In this document: positions 36,244 through 48,075 of the stretch, piece after piece
How the letters are laid out: every line of letters begins with the position of its first letter
Position numbering within the stretch: position 1 is the stretch's first letter
Assembly: GCA_049718765.1 (NCBI GenBank)
Contig: JBNARI010000006.1
Coordinates: 20,641 to 84,640 of the forward strand
Reading direction: 5' to 3'
Source of the DNA: JBNARI01 sp049718765
GTDB lineage: Bacteria; Bacillota; Sulfobacillia; DUMF01
Length of the DNA: 64,000 nucleotides
Translations under genes and position numbers: made by a program
Notes under the pieces: generated by a model
Databases searched by the model: none
Told to the model about the DNA's origin: nothing
What the model saw: only the letters and a program-made list of their open reading frames with translations

Positions 36244-36330
36244 GCCGTTTCCCTACGCTGGCATTACCCATCTCAGGTTCCAGGGGTTCGGCACATAGCC
36301 GTCTCAGCCCTTTCCGAGCGCCCCCACGGC
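36244..36330 (-). promoter_or_regulatory. TPP riboswitch aptamer (THI element)
   Basis: On the minus strand the conserved elements appear in order: GCCGT (P1 5'), GGGCTGAGA (36302-36310), CCTGGAACCTGAGATGGGTA-type sequence, and the diagnostic AATGCCAGCGTAGGGAA, closed by ACGGC (P1 3'). It precedes a terminator and thiD. This is the standard thiamine diphosphate sensor. Confidence 0.95.
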
Positions 36331-36408
36331 TTCCCTCTCAGTATTCTACCACCCCGCAGCCAGAGGCTGCCACAATAGGCAAACGAAACGGAATTGTAGA
36401 AAGAAGCT

Positions 36409-37617
36409 TTGTTGCCGTATTATGTAAACGGGGTGCTTCAGGTGAGCCCGATTTGGCAACGGATCATTGCCTGCCTGGGCATTTCGATGGTCGCCCTCCT
36501 ACCCATCGCTTGGAGTCGGGAGCAGCACGCCGTCCCAGCATGGCAGAGTAACTTCCAAACCCCCTCAGCAGACTGGCGCGATTTCCAGCCCTTCGCGTCC
36601 CTGCGCCCCAGCCCCAATGCTGCCCAAGAGGAAGAATGGCTTCTTTCGTGCGTCACGCCCAGTGGTGCCATAGCCATGTCCCCTGCTAAAGACTATGTGG
36701 TGCCCTACTTTTCTAACCTGGCAGCTCTGAGCTTGCTCAACAGAAACCCTGGAGTGGTTCGGAATTACATCCAATGGTACATCGACCACGTGGGCAAGCA
36801 CGACCCGTGGGGTCTTAAGGGAACCATCACCGATTACCGCTACGAGGGAGGTACCGAGATCTCCACGGGCAATTATGACTCGGCAGACGCCTACGCGGGT
36901 ACGTTCCTCACCCTTGTGGCTGAATACTACCGGGCAACGGGCGATTCGGCTCTAATTGGGGCTAACCTGGAGAAGCTGTACCAAGTGGCAGATGCAATTG
37001 CGTCGTTGCAAGCTGGAGACGGGCTTGTGGTGGCCAAAATCAGCGACCCAAGCAAGTACCTCATGGACAACTGTGAAGCTTATCGTGGACTAATCGACTT
37101 TGCTCACATGCTTTCCGTGCTGGGCGAAGGTACCAGCGCTGTCAAGTACTACACCATAGGCGAAGCAATACGCAGGGGCATCGAAACTCGTTTGTGGGAC
37201 CCCACCACAGGCACCTACTTCTGGAGGGTTCACTGGCTTGGGTTCAGGCAACGGCCCAACATGGGGAAATGGTACCCCGACGCGGTATCCCAGTTGTTCC
37301 CCATACTCACAGGTATAGTGTCTCCTAACTCAGAGCAAGCCCAATCAACTTGGAAGCTGTTCAACCAGTACTTCCCGGGCTGGCCATTCCTCGACCACGG
37401 GCAAAAGTTCGCGTGGACACAAGTGGCTTACGTTTGTTACCGAATGGGGGACCCCCAAACCACAAGGCGCTTTCTGGACAGCTTGGTAAGACTGTTTTCG
37501 GTACGGGGCAAGCCCAGCACATGGCACCCACTAGAGTCATCCATGCTTATAATGCTTAACGACGCCCTGTGGAACAGCCAGGCTAGTTCCGACGTGTACT
37601 CTCCGAAATCCCTCTGA
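36409..37617 (+). CDS. Six-hairpin glycosidase-like protein
   Basis: 402 residues. The pattern of paired helices (SNLAALSLLNRNPGVVRNYIQWYIDHV, DSADAYAGTFLTLVAEYYRATGDSALI, LYQVADAIASLQAGDGLV, IDFAHMLSVLG, GIETRLWDPTTGTYFW) is that of the (alpha/alpha)6 barrel shared by glucoamylase-like and lyase families. Asp/Tyr-rich loops (TDYRYEG, STGNYDSADAY) could be catalytic. One hydrophobic segment near the N-terminus (IIACLGISMVALLP) could be a signal or anchor. Start uncertain: TTG 36409 or GTG 36442. The 3' end overlaps the convergent ilvA by 35 bp. The substrate is unknown. Confidence 0.7.
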   Translation: MLPYYVNGVLQVSPIWQRIIACLGISMVALLPIAWSREQHAVPAWQSNFQTPSADWRDFQPFASLRPSPNAAQEEEWLLSCVTPSGAIAMSPAKDYVVPYFSNLAALSLLNRNPGVVRNYIQWYIDHVGKHDPWGLKGTITDYRYEGGTEISTGNYDSADAYAGTFLTLVAEYYRATGDSALIGANLEKLYQVADAIASLQAGDGLVVAKISDPSKYLMDNCEAYRGLIDFAHMLSVLGEGTSAVKYYTIGEAIRRGIETRLWDPTTGTYFWRVHWLGFRQRPNMGKWYPDAVSQLFPILTGIVSPNSEQAQSTWKLFNQYFPGWPFLDHGQKFAWTQVAYVCYRMGDPQTTRRFLDSLVRLFSVRGKPSTWHPLESSMLIMLNDALWNSQASSDVYSPKSL

Positions 37618-38833
37618 CCCCGTAATCCGCTTCCCTCAACCTGCTCTGTATGCGTTCCATGTGTCCAGGACCGTAGGTCTCCACCTTGATTTCCACCTCG
37701 GCCTGGCCAAGCACAAGGTCTTGTCTGAGTCTGTCATGTTCCACGCTAATAACGTTGCCGCCTTCGTCAGCAATCACTTTGAGCAGTTTCAGCAGCGAAC
37801 CTGGACGGTCAGGAATGCGGGTGGTTATGGCCATGAACCGCCCGGCCTTGCGCAAGCCGTGCTCAATGATCCTGGAAATTAGGTTCACGTCCACATTGCC
37901 ACCACTGATGACAGCAACCACCTTCTTGCCAGGGCACGGTATCTTGCCCGCGAGCAATGCTGCCAAAGACGCAGCCCCAGCTCCTTCCACCACCATCTTT
38001 GCCCTTTCCATGAGCAGCAGCATGGCGTGGGCAATATGGTCATCATCCACCGTGACAATCCCGTCCAGGTATTTCTGGCAAACCTCAAACGTGATCTCCC
38101 CAGGCCTCCTTACCGCAATGCCGTCCGCAATCGTGTTCACAGATTCTAGCAGCACCCTTTGACGCTGGGCCAAGGAAGCCACCATAGAGCTGGCACCCGC
38201 GACTTGAACCCCAAACACCTTGATTGCTGGGTTGAGCTGCTTTGCGGCAACGGCAATGCCAGCCACAAGCCCTCCACCACCCACCGGGGCAACGATGACT
38301 TCTACTTCAGGAAGCTGCTCGGTTATTTCCAGGGAAATAGTGCCCTGCCCGGCAATCACATGCACGTCATCGAAGGGATGGATAAAGGTGCTCCCCGCCT
38401 CCTTGGCGACCTTGAGGGCCTCTTCATAAGCTTCGTCGTAGTTCCCGCCCTTGAGTACCACGCTTGCGCCGTAACCCCTTGTTGCCTCAACCTTCGCCAA
38501 AGGAGCTACGGCGGGCATGACTATCGTCGCAGGAATGCCCGCCCTCGAAGCAGCAAGTGCCACACCCTGCGCGTGGTTGCCCGCAGATGCAGCCACCACT
38601 CCTTTGGCACGCTGCTCCTTGCTCAGGTGTGCCACTTTGTTCCATGCTCCTCTTACCTTGAACGAGCCGGTTTTCTGGAGGTTCTCCAGCTTCAAATAGA
38701 CTTCTGCCCCGGTCATGCGGCTGAAGGTCTCCGAATGGTCGAGAGGGGTGACCCTAACCACCCTTGACAGTAGCTCCCTTGCCTCGAGAACCTCCCGCAG
38801 GTCCACCGAGCAAGCCGCCACGCAACTCGTCAC
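37583..38833 (-). CDS. ilvA: Threonine ammonia-lyase with ACT domain
   Basis: 416 residues. Deaminates threonine to 2-oxobutanoate using PLP. Motifs: LENLQKTGSFKVRGA with the PLP Lys, ASAGNHAQGVA, PVGGGGLVAGIA, and VAVISGGNVD. A single C-terminal ACT domain (about 335-405, FMAITTRIPDRPGSLLKLLKVI) is that of the TdcB-like/Thermotoga-type enzyme rather than the two ACT-like domains of E. coli IlvA, so it may be catabolic or biosynthetic. The GTG start overlaps the stop of the DapA-like gene (GTGA), so they form an operon. Confidence 0.93.
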   Translation of the reverse strand: MTSCVAACSVDLREVLEARELLSRVVRVTPLDHSETFSRMTGAEVYLKLENLQKTGSFKVRGAWNKVAHLSKEQRAKGVVAASAGNHAQGVALAASRAGIPATIVMPAVAPLAKVEATRGYGASVVLKGGNYDEAYEEALKVAKEAGSTFIHPFDDVHVIAGQGTISLEITEQLPEVEVIVAPVGGGGLVAGIAVAAKQLNPAIKVFGVQVAGASSMVASLAQRQRVLLESVNTIADGIAVRRPGEITFEVCQKYLDGIVTVDDDHIAHAMLLLMERAKMVVEGAGAASLAALLAGKIPCPGKKVVAVISGGNVDVNLISRIIEHGLRKAGRFMAITTRIPDRPGSLLKLLKVIADEGGNVISVEHDRLRQDLVLGQAEVEIKVETYGPGHMERIQSRLREADYGVRGISESTRRN

Positions 38834-39741
38834 CTCTTGTACTTGGCAATCACACCCAGCTCGTCCATGAGCCTCTTGAGCTCTTCAAACTTCTCAGGCA
38901 TGGCATCTGGCAGAGGCTTCCTCGGGAAACCAACTGGGAAGCCAAGCAACCTGTATCCCGCCTTGATCATCACTGGGTTGGTGACAGTGTATAGCAGCTT
39001 GAGGAGGGGAAGGTACTTGAAGTATAGTTCCCGGGACCTGGTGACATCCTCAAAGCTCGACCAGGGCTTAGCCATGGCTGCCATTTCCTCGGGTATGAGG
39101 TTACCACCGATGTTTGCAGCCCCATGTCCGCCAAGGGCCAGCGTCGGCATGATCAAACCATATCCCGGATAATCACAGCACAGCACATGGAGTCGCTTGT
39201 TTGTCCTGGACAGCACTTCGGCTATTTGGCTCACGTTAGGCATAGCCTCTTTGTCAGCTACGAAGTTCTCGCATTCCTCGCTCAAACGCACTATGGTGTC
39301 TGGCTCGATGTTGACGTGCACCCGGGTGGGGTTATTGTAAATCGCCGCGGGAATCCTGACGCTGCTTATGGCGGTTTTTAGGAACTCGTAAACTGCAGGT
39401 TGAGGCGGCGTAATGTACGGCGGAACGGTGAACAACACGCCATCTGCACCCTCTGCCTCTGCGAACTGGCTGAGGCGCACGGTGTCGTCGGTAGTTGGGC
39501 ATGTGGTGCCAAAGAAAATGGGCACACGGCCCTTGGAGTACGGAGCGAGCTCCCGGATTATCCTCTTTTTTTCGTCCAGCGAAAGCAAGGTGGTTTCCCC
39601 CGCAGACCCCATCACAAGCAGCGCAGAGGTGCCGTGAACTGCATGGAAATCTACGATCGCCTTAAAAACCCCGAAGTCGATTTGGTTATTTGAATCAAAC
39701 GGCGTCGGAATTGCAACCCAAGAACCGCTTGGTCTCAGCAT
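38830..39741 (-). CDS. Dihydrodipicolinate synthase / N-acetylneuraminate lyase family protein
   Basis: 303 residues, class I aldolase-type TIM barrel. The Schiff-base Lys is in FVADKEAM, the conserved Tyr and Arg in IYNNPTR. The first loop reads GSAGETTLLS instead of the GTTGE of true DapA, so the pyruvate-binding Thr pair is changed to Ser-Ala. This and the pairing with a threonine ammonia-lyase suggest a substrate other than aspartate semialdehyde. GGGGAG lies 9 nt before the ATG. The split cotJC 3' part lies 85 bp upstream. Confidence 0.85.
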   Translation of the reverse strand: MLRPSGSWVAIPTPFDSNNQIDFGVFKAIVDFHAVHGTSALLVMGSAGETTLLSLDEKKRIIRELAPYSKGRVPIFFGTTCPTTDDTVRLSQFAEAEGADGVLFTVPPYITPPQPAVYEFLKTAISSVRIPAAIYNNPTRVHVNIEPDTIVRLSEECENFVADKEAMPNVSQIAEVLSRTNKRLHVLCCDYPGYGLIMPTLALGGHGAANIGGNLIPEEMAAMAKPWSSFEDVTRSRELYFKYLPLLKLLYTVTNPVMIKAGYRLLGFPVGFPRKPLPDAMPEKFEELKRLMDELGVIAKYKR

Positions 39742-39825
39742 TGGATCACGCTCCCCGTTTGCAACTATGCTCGTTGCACGTCACTATGTTATTACACCAG
39801 CCAGGACCCTTCAACATTGCCCCCC

Positions 39826-40306
39826 TCAGAACACGTGCCTGTGGGCCAAATGTTCCTGCACAGCCATTAACGTTTCTCCAAACCGCTGGAAGTGAACCAC
39901 TTCCCTCTCTCGAAGGAAACGCAGCACTTCTGTCACGTTCGGGTCATCTGACAGGGTTATGAGCGATTCATAAGTGGCTCTCGCCTTTTGCTCCGCCGCC
40001 AGGTCCTCGTGCAAGTCCGCAACTGGGTCGCCCTTTGACTGGATGTATGTTGCCACCCAAGGCGCCCCGGACGGGTTGACGAAATACAGAGCCTTGTCAT
40101 GGTCAGCGTAGTACTCATCCATGCCCGCGCGTTTAATTTCCTCTATTGACGCATCCTTCACCAAGTTGTAGACCAAGGCCGCCACCATTTCCATGTGCGC
40201 AAGCTCTTCGGTGCCAATGTCGGTGAGCACAGCTTTGGCCTTGGGAATAGGCATGGTGTACCTTTGAGTAAAGTACCTCAGGGAGGCGCCTAGTTCACCG
40301 TCGGGC
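39826..40306 (-). CDS. cotJC: cotJC 3' part (codons after the element insertion point)
   Basis: CotJC is a Mn-catalase-like protein of the spore coat. From CCC (40305) the frame reads PDGELGASLRYFTQRYTMP and continues through LTDIGTEELAHMEMVAALVY, VADLHEDLAAEQKARATYE and LREREVVHFQRF to the stop, 159 residues with no interruption. Mn-ligand positions of the family (Glu in DGELG; Glu and His in EELAH; Glu in AAEQKA; His in VVHFQ) are kept. Homology runs back only to the QSGG codons at about 40317 and then meets the aldolase stop, so no proper start exists here. ATG 40254 lies inside the conserved domain and would drop the first ligand. The missing 31 codons are at 45366-45458. Confidence 0.93.
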
Positions 40307-40320
40307 CCGCCCGACTGTAT
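40297..40320 (-). other. Recombination site at the cotJC 3' part (right end of element)
   Basis: On the minus strand ACAGTC-GGGC-GGG-CCC. The shared GGG is at 40306-40308. Aligned without gaps to the other end it matches at ACAGT, GG, GGGC and GAC. ACAGTC on the element side forms a dyad with GACTGT of the other end once the element is circularised. Confidence 0.75.
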
Positions 40321-40329
40321 ACTGCATCT

Positions 40330-43862
<3,533 letters not shown>

Positions 43863-43896
43863 GTATTGTTATCACTCCGCTCGCTAATCTCACCTT

Positions 43897-43926
43897 ATTA
43901 TGGATCCTGCCCCAAGCCCCGCGCAA
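43897..43926 (-). promoter_or_regulatory. Possible promoter for gpmI-eno
   Basis: On the minus strand TTGCGC (43921-43926) and CATAAT (43897-43902) are 18 bp apart, about 35 bp before the gpmI start. The -35 is weak. It would allow vegetative expression of gpmI-eno independent of cotJ transcription. Confidence 0.35.
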
Positions 43927-45238
43927 CTTCAGCTTTACCCTTAATCACCCCATGCAATCGGTACTGTTGGTCTACATACACTGCCTCGAACGTCTTAGCC
44001 AACAGCGTGCGCTGCACCACCAGGTCCCGCTGTTCTAATTGCCCAAAGGTTTCACGAATGTAAGCCCTAGCTTTGAGTGGGGCATCCTGAGCACTGTGCA
44101 CCATCACATGGCGGTTTTGATCTTCCTTGCACGTCTCGCCCTGTAGCAGCTCCAATAGGAGTCTGTCACAGGTGACCATGTCCCAAGACCTGACCGGTGA
44201 GGCACACTGCTTGTTGGTGCAATAGTAACGCCCACGGCTACCGTTCCCCTCTAACTTTTGGCCGCACCCACCGCATCTCAAGATCCCAGAGCCGAGGTAT
44301 CTCCAATGCGGCCGGGCCCGGAGCTTAAGGGCTCTTTGTAGCTCCTCCCACTCTGCCTCTTGGATCAGGGGTTGGTGGGTACCCTGCCTTATAACCCACT
44401 CCTGCCTTGGCCTAATCACCCTCTTGGGCATCCCTGTGGTCTCGTCCCTAATGAGGGCTGTGGCGTTGTAAATGGTTACCCCCAGGTAAACAGGGTTGCA
44501 CAAGATGGCCCTAACGGAGCTGGGGTACCACTTGCGCCCCCTCTTTGGCGCAATGCCCTGGCTGTTAAGCCACTGGGCAATTCTTGCCTGCCCCCAACCA
44601 GAAAGATACCTCTGCACCATTTCCCTGTATACTGGCGCTAGAACGGGGTCAGGTTCCAGCTTTCCATCGGCACCACGCTTGTACCCGAAAGCTGGCGAGG
44701 ACACATTGGCCAGACCCTGCTTTGCCTTGAGCAGCTGACTTAGCTTTACCCTGGCTGCAATTGCCCTGCGCTCCCTCTGGGCAAATCCGCCGTGCAGGAT
44801 GAGGAAGAACTCGTCTTCGTCCACGCGGCTGTCATAACCTTCCTTGATGGAAAGCAAACATGCCCCATAGCTTGCAAGCTGTCTCTTGAGTTCCAGGAGG
44901 TCCAGCACATCCCTGGACGTCCTGGAAATCTCCTTAGTCACAACCCCATCCAGCTTCCCCAACCGAACGTCCCGCAGGAGCTCTTCAATCTCGCTCCTGG
45001 TGCGGGAATAAGCGCCCGTCCTCACGTCCACGTAATGTCTCACTATGACGTGGCCGTTAACCTGGGCCCATTCCTCTAGGATCCTCTTCTGGTTTTCAAT
45101 GCTGGAACGCTGTTCCTCCTTGGCCGTGGAAACCCTCACGTATCCTCCAAGGCGTAATCCCTTCTTGCCCAACAGGGCACAAGGATCTTTGAATTGCTCA
45201 AGCCTTGCCCCCAGCACATGGGGAGGTGTTAGCTCCAT
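43898..45238 (-). CDS. Large serine recombinase
   Basis: 446 residues from ATG 45238 (a GGAGG lies about 13 nt upstream; TTG 45307 would add 23). N-terminal resolvase domain: GYVRVSTAKEEQRSSIENQ with nucleophile Ser37, DGVVTKEISRTSRDVLDLLELKRQL with the active-site Arg residues. Recombinase domain about 180-290 (AFGYKRGADGKLEPD, IAQWLNSQGIAPKRGRKWYPSSVRAILCNPVYLG). Zinc ribbon CGGCGQ...YYCTNKQC about 320-350, then a helical tail. All catalytic residues are kept. It starts about 80 bp after the interrupted cotJC reading frame, same strand, and is the likely excisor of the element. SpoIVCA of skin is the closest functional parallel I know. Confidence 0.94.
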   Translation of the reverse strand: MELTPPHVLGARLEQFKDPCALLGKKGLRLGGYVRVSTAKEEQRSSIENQKRILEEWAQVNGHVIVRHYVDVRTGAYSRTRSEIEELLRDVRLGKLDGVVTKEISRTSRDVLDLLELKRQLASYGACLLSIKEGYDSRVDEDEFFLILHGGFAQRERRAIAARVKLSQLLKAKQGLANVSSPAFGYKRGADGKLEPDPVLAPVYREMVQRYLSGWGQARIAQWLNSQGIAPKRGRKWYPSSVRAILCNPVYLGVTIYNATALIRDETTGMPKRVIRPRQEWVIRQGTHQPLIQEAEWEELQRALKLRARPHWRYLGSGILRCGGCGQKLEGNGSRGRYYCTNKQCASPVRSWDMVTCDRLLLELLQGETCKEDQNRHVMVHSAQDAPLKARAYIRETFGQLEQRDLVVQRTLLAKTFEAVYVDQQYRLHGVIKGKAEVARGLGQDP

Positions 45239-45320
45239 CGCGCTTGGTAATCCTCCCGCGCACCGAATCATCAGTCCCAACGCTGTCCGCTGCCATGACC
45301 AGCACAAGTTATACCTGCAC

Positions 45321-45458
45321 TCACATACATACTCCAGTGTTCAGGGCTGTAGACGCACAGTCAAGCCCTCCGTACTGTGTAATCACCAACTTGGCCAACC
45401 GCGGGTTTGGTCTGGAAACCCTCACCGGGTACTGAGTCGTTTTTTGGTAAACCCACAC
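45321..45458 (-). CDS. cotJC: cotJC 5' part (31 codons plus junction frame)
   Basis: One base after the cotJB stop, GTG 45458 (AAGGGGG 8 nt upstream) opens MWVYQKTTQYPVRVSRPNP then RLAKLVITQYGG, the unmistakable CotJC N-terminus. After codon 31 (GGG, 45366-45368) the frame leaves the family and reads LDCASTALNTGVCM before a stop. Codons 1-31 therefore belong to CotJC and the last 14 to the element. The remaining 159 codons lie at 39826-40306. It is too short for ordinary gene calling but its start, signal and position behind cotJB are exactly right. Confidence 0.93.
   Translation of the reverse strand: MWVYQKTTQYPVRVSRPNPRLAKLVITQYGGLDCASTALNTGVCM
45357..45380 (-). other. Recombination site at the cotJC 5' part (left end of element)
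   Basis: On the minus strand ACACAGT-AC-GGA-GGG-CTT-GACTGT. The crossover is placed between the first and second G of GGG (45368/45367). CACAGT on the cotJC side forms an imperfect dyad with ACGGTG of the other end in the joined gene; GACTGT on the element side pairs with ACAGTC of the other end in the circle. Confidence 0.75.
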
Positions 45459-45459
45459 G

Positions 45460-45726
45460 TTACATTCCCCCTTCAAACGTGACTTCCCAGGGCCATGGCC
45501 CTTCCACCCATTTCCACGGTGTAGTGCTTTGGGACAAACCGAAGTTCAGTAAGGGGCCAAACTTCATTTCGTAGTTCATCCGGGCGCTTTCCAGCTCTTG
45601 AACTGTGGCGTTGAAGTCCGCCAAGGCCCGTTGGTCGTCAGGATGGGTGTCAAGGAACAGGTTTAGCTCTAGCGCAGTGAAGCTTAGCTCCATGATCCTT
45701 TTCAGGAGCATCATCCTTTCATCCAT
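45460..45726 (-). CDS. cotJB: Spore coat protein CotJB
   Basis: 88 residues. Member of the CotJ locus made in the mother cell. Family text is clear: LLKRIMELSFTALELNLFLDTHPDDQRALADFN, YEMKFGPLLNFG and the Trp-rich end PWKWVEGPWPW. Its ATG has GAGGGGGAG upstream. It follows cotJA after 13 bp and is followed one base after its stop by the cotJC start codon. The order cotJA-cotJB-cotJC is the standard one. Confidence 0.95.
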   Translation of the reverse strand: MDERMMLLKRIMELSFTALELNLFLDTHPDDQRALADFNATVQELESARMNYEMKFGPLLNFGLSQSTTPWKWVEGPWPWEVTFEGGM

Positions 45727-45739
45727 GACTAACTCCCCC

Positions 45740-45898
45740 TCAGGACGCCGCGCGGTACGGCATGTAGAGCTCGGGGAATATAGTGCCCCGCTTTAACCCC
45801 TCGTGGGGGTCGAACCTCCTGGTATACACTTCGATTGGGATGTACACTGTGGCTAGCTCGCCAAAACGGATCAAAGGGGTAAACTTTTCCTCAGCCAT
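45740..45898 (-). CDS. cotJA: Spore coat protein CotJA
   Basis: 52 residues, ATG 45898 with GGAGGTGA upstream. The sequence LATVYIPIEVYTRRFDPHEG followed by LKRGTIFPELYMPYR matches CotJA, a short coat protein with conserved Tyr, Pro and FPELYMPY. First gene of the cotJ operon. The 120 bp upstream separate it from the divergent yitT-like gene and should hold the mother-cell promoter, which I could not identify with confidence. Confidence 0.92.
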   Translation of the reverse strand: MAEEKFTPLIRFGELATVYIPIEVYTRRFDPHEGLKRGTIFPELYMPYRAAS

Positions 45899-46019
45899 GA
45901 CTTTCACCTCCAGAGGCCTGCTCTGCCTTATTCAACATATTCCGTAAACGGCCCGGACGTGAGTGACAGGGCCAATTGAACTTTCTTCGGTAGCCGGGTA
46001 CGATGCAAGTTGAAGGGAA

Positions 46020-46868
46020 GTGGTGCTTTTGACCGAGTTGGTAAGCTACGTGGGAATCACTGCAGGTTCGGTGTTGTTCGCTCTGGGGCTCAACTACTTC
46101 ATAGCAGCCAACAGACTTGCTGAGGGGGGCATCGCAGGCATCTCCCTGATGCTCAACTACACCGTAGGCATCCCCGTAGGCATCACTTACCTGCTACTCA
46201 ACATACCCCTGTTCCTTATGGGATACAGGAACCTGGGTAAGGAGTTTGCAATCAAGACCCTGTACGGCGTGGCCGCGTCGTCCTTTGCCATCGAGCTTAC
46301 AAAACAGCTGCGTGGTACAACCCACGACCTCCTTTTGGCTTGTCTGTATGGGGGTGCGCTTACCGGGCTAGGAATAGGCATAATCTTCAGGTTCGGGGGT
46401 AGCACCGGCGGTACCGACATCATTGCAAGGTTGCTATGGCACTTCAGGGGCATTGAAATGGGCAAGACCATGTTCACCCTAGACGCAATCGTGATGTCGG
46501 TGAACGCCCTAATCCTGGGAAAGGAAATTGCAATGTACTCCCTCGTGGCCATGTTCGTAGCATCCAAAGTGATAGATGCGGTGCAGGAAGGTGCGTTCAC
46601 TGCAAAAGGCGTGATAATCATTTCCGACAGATATGAGGAAATTGCCGACCTGATATTGACCCAAATGCAAAGGGGCACAACTGTGCTGGAGGGACGAGGC
46701 GCGTACACCGGCAAGAAGCGGGGTGTGCTCTACTCTGTGGTGGGCCGCAGCGAGGTGGTCCAGCTCAAACGGTTGATCGAGAGCGTGGACCCCCGCGCCT
46801 TCGTAACCGTGCATGACATCCACGAGGCCCTTGGCGAAGGTTTCAGACCCTTGAGCCCCGGGAAATGA
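46020..46868 (+). CDS. YitT family membrane protein (DUF161/DUF2179)
   Basis: 282 residues. Five hydrophobic helices with the family's ALGLNYFIAANRLAEGGIAGISLML and FGGSTGGTDIIARLL glycine-rich segments, then a C-terminal DUF2179 cytoplasmic domain (about 205-275: RGTTVLEGRGAYTGKKRGVLYSVV, VDPRAFVTVHDIHEALGEGF). Function unknown despite wide distribution in Firmicutes. Two GTG codons in a row offer starts (46020, 46023) after AAGGGAA. Divergent from cotJA and convergent with thiI. Confidence 0.9.
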   Translation: MVLLTELVSYVGITAGSVLFALGLNYFIAANRLAEGGIAGISLMLNYTVGIPVGITYLLLNIPLFLMGYRNLGKEFAIKTLYGVAASSFAIELTKQLRGTTHDLLLACLYGGALTGLGIGIIFRFGGSTGGTDIIARLLWHFRGIEMGKTMFTLDAIVMSVNALILGKEIAMYSLVAMFVASKVIDAVQEGAFTAKGVIIISDRYEEIADLILTQMQRGTTVLEGRGAYTGKKRGVLYSVVGRSEVVQLKRLIESVDPRAFVTVHDIHEALGEGFRPLSPGK

Positions 46869-46869
46869 G

Positions 46870-48048
46870 CTATCTCGTGATCACTACTGTCTCCGTGCCG
46901 TCGGCAGCAGCTTTCACCAGTTCCTTCACTTCGAGGCGGGATTCGTTTTCCTCAGACTCCCCCAGCTTTGGCTTGGTCTTGGGGTGCTTGGGAGCAAACA
47001 GGCTGCAACAGTCCTCGTAAGGTCTAATGGATATCTCAAAAGTGCCAATCCTCTTGGCAATGTCCACTATTTCCACCTTGTCGAAGCCCGCCAAAGGCCG
47101 CAGCACCGGCAGAGTGGTGACCGCATTCACAGCGCGCATGCTTTCCAGGGTCTGGCTTGCCACCTGGCCAACGCTTTCCCCTGTTATGAGCGCCAGAGCT
47201 CCGCGCCTGATTGCTAGCTCCTCAGCAATCCTGAACATCATTCGCCTTGCAATAGTCACGCGCAGAGCTTCTTCGCACCTTTCCATGATCTTCGTCTGTA
47301 TTTCCGTGAACGGAACCACGTGCAACGTCACACGTCCCACCCAGGAGGCAAACACCTTGCACAGGTCAACAACTTTCATCTTGGACTTCTCGCCAGTGAA
47401 GGGGAAACTGTAAAAATGGACTGCTTCCACTTCAATGCCTCGCTTCATACTTAGCCAGCCAGCAACAGGGCTGTCTATGCCCCCAGACAGCAAGAGCAAT
47501 GCTTTGCCTCCTGTCCCGTAAGGCAGCCCTCCTGGTCCGGGCACAACCTCCGTGTAGAGGAAAGCCCTTTCCCGCACCTCAACAGTCAAGGTGAAGCCTG
47601 GGTCGTGCACGTCCACACTAACTCCTGGGAAGTTCTTGAGCACCCAGGCGCCGAAAATATGGTTCATCTCCATGGAAGTGTGGGGAAACTGTTTGTTGGC
47701 CCGGTTTGCTGCCACTTTAAACGTGAGGCGCCCAGCAGGTAACTTGGAAATTGCCTCACCAGCCACCTGCAAAGCCGCCTGCTTCATTTGATCCAGGTCC
47801 AAGTCGCACGCCATGGCCGGGCTGAAGGACACTACGCCAAACACCCGCTTTAGCCTGGACTCCACTTCACCCCTTTGTTCGGGAGTCACACCTTCGACAA
47901 ACACCCTTCCCCTTTCCTTGCGCACAGAGGAAATTCCAAGCCCATCCAGGGCCCTCTTGATGTTGCTGGTGAGAGCCCTTTCAAACTCAGGGCGGTTCAT
48001 GCCCTTCAAGCCTAGCTCCCCGTACCTTACAAGCATCACAGTGTCCAC
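46870..48048 (-). CDS. thiI: tRNA 4-thiouridine synthetase ThiI
   Basis: 392 residues. Activates U8 of tRNA with ATP for sulfur transfer; also implicated in thiazole formation. N-terminal ferredoxin-like and THUMP domains (about 1-165, LVRYGELGLKGMNRPEFE), PP-loop LLLSGGIDSPVAGWLSMKRG, ALITGESVGQVASQTLE, and RPLAGFDKVEIVDIAKRIGT. There is no C-terminal rhodanese domain, as in Bacillus, where a dedicated cysteine desulfurase supplies sulfur. That partner gene is directly upstream (27 bp). Confidence 0.95.
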   Translation of the reverse strand: MDTVMLVRYGELGLKGMNRPEFERALTSNIKRALDGLGISSVRKERGRVFVEGVTPEQRGEVESRLKRVFGVVSFSPAMACDLDLDQMKQAALQVAGEAISKLPAGRLTFKVAANRANKQFPHTSMEMNHIFGAWVLKNFPGVSVDVHDPGFTLTVEVRERAFLYTEVVPGPGGLPYGTGGKALLLLSGGIDSPVAGWLSMKRGIEVEAVHFYSFPFTGEKSKMKVVDLCKVFASWVGRVTLHVVPFTEIQTKIMERCEEALRVTIARRMMFRIAEELAIRRGALALITGESVGQVASQTLESMRAVNAVTTLPVLRPLAGFDKVEIVDIAKRIGTFEISIRPYEDCCSLFAPKHPKTKPKLGESEENESRLEVKELVKAAADGTETVVITR

Positions 48049-48075
48049 GTGAGACCCTCCGAAACTGTCCTGGCG

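Noticed and set aside
39826..40254. A complete short Mn-catalase-like gene starting at ATG 40254
   Set aside because: Family-specific codons continue in frame upstream of that ATG (PDGELGASLRYFTQRYT) and the first Mn ligand would be lost; the rest of the gene is at 45.4 kb, so it is the 3' part of cotJC.
43898..45368. A prophage or integrated plasmid at the recombinase
   Set aside because: No capsid, tail, replication, conjugation or transposase genes lie in the 5-kb segment; its other genes are metabolic.
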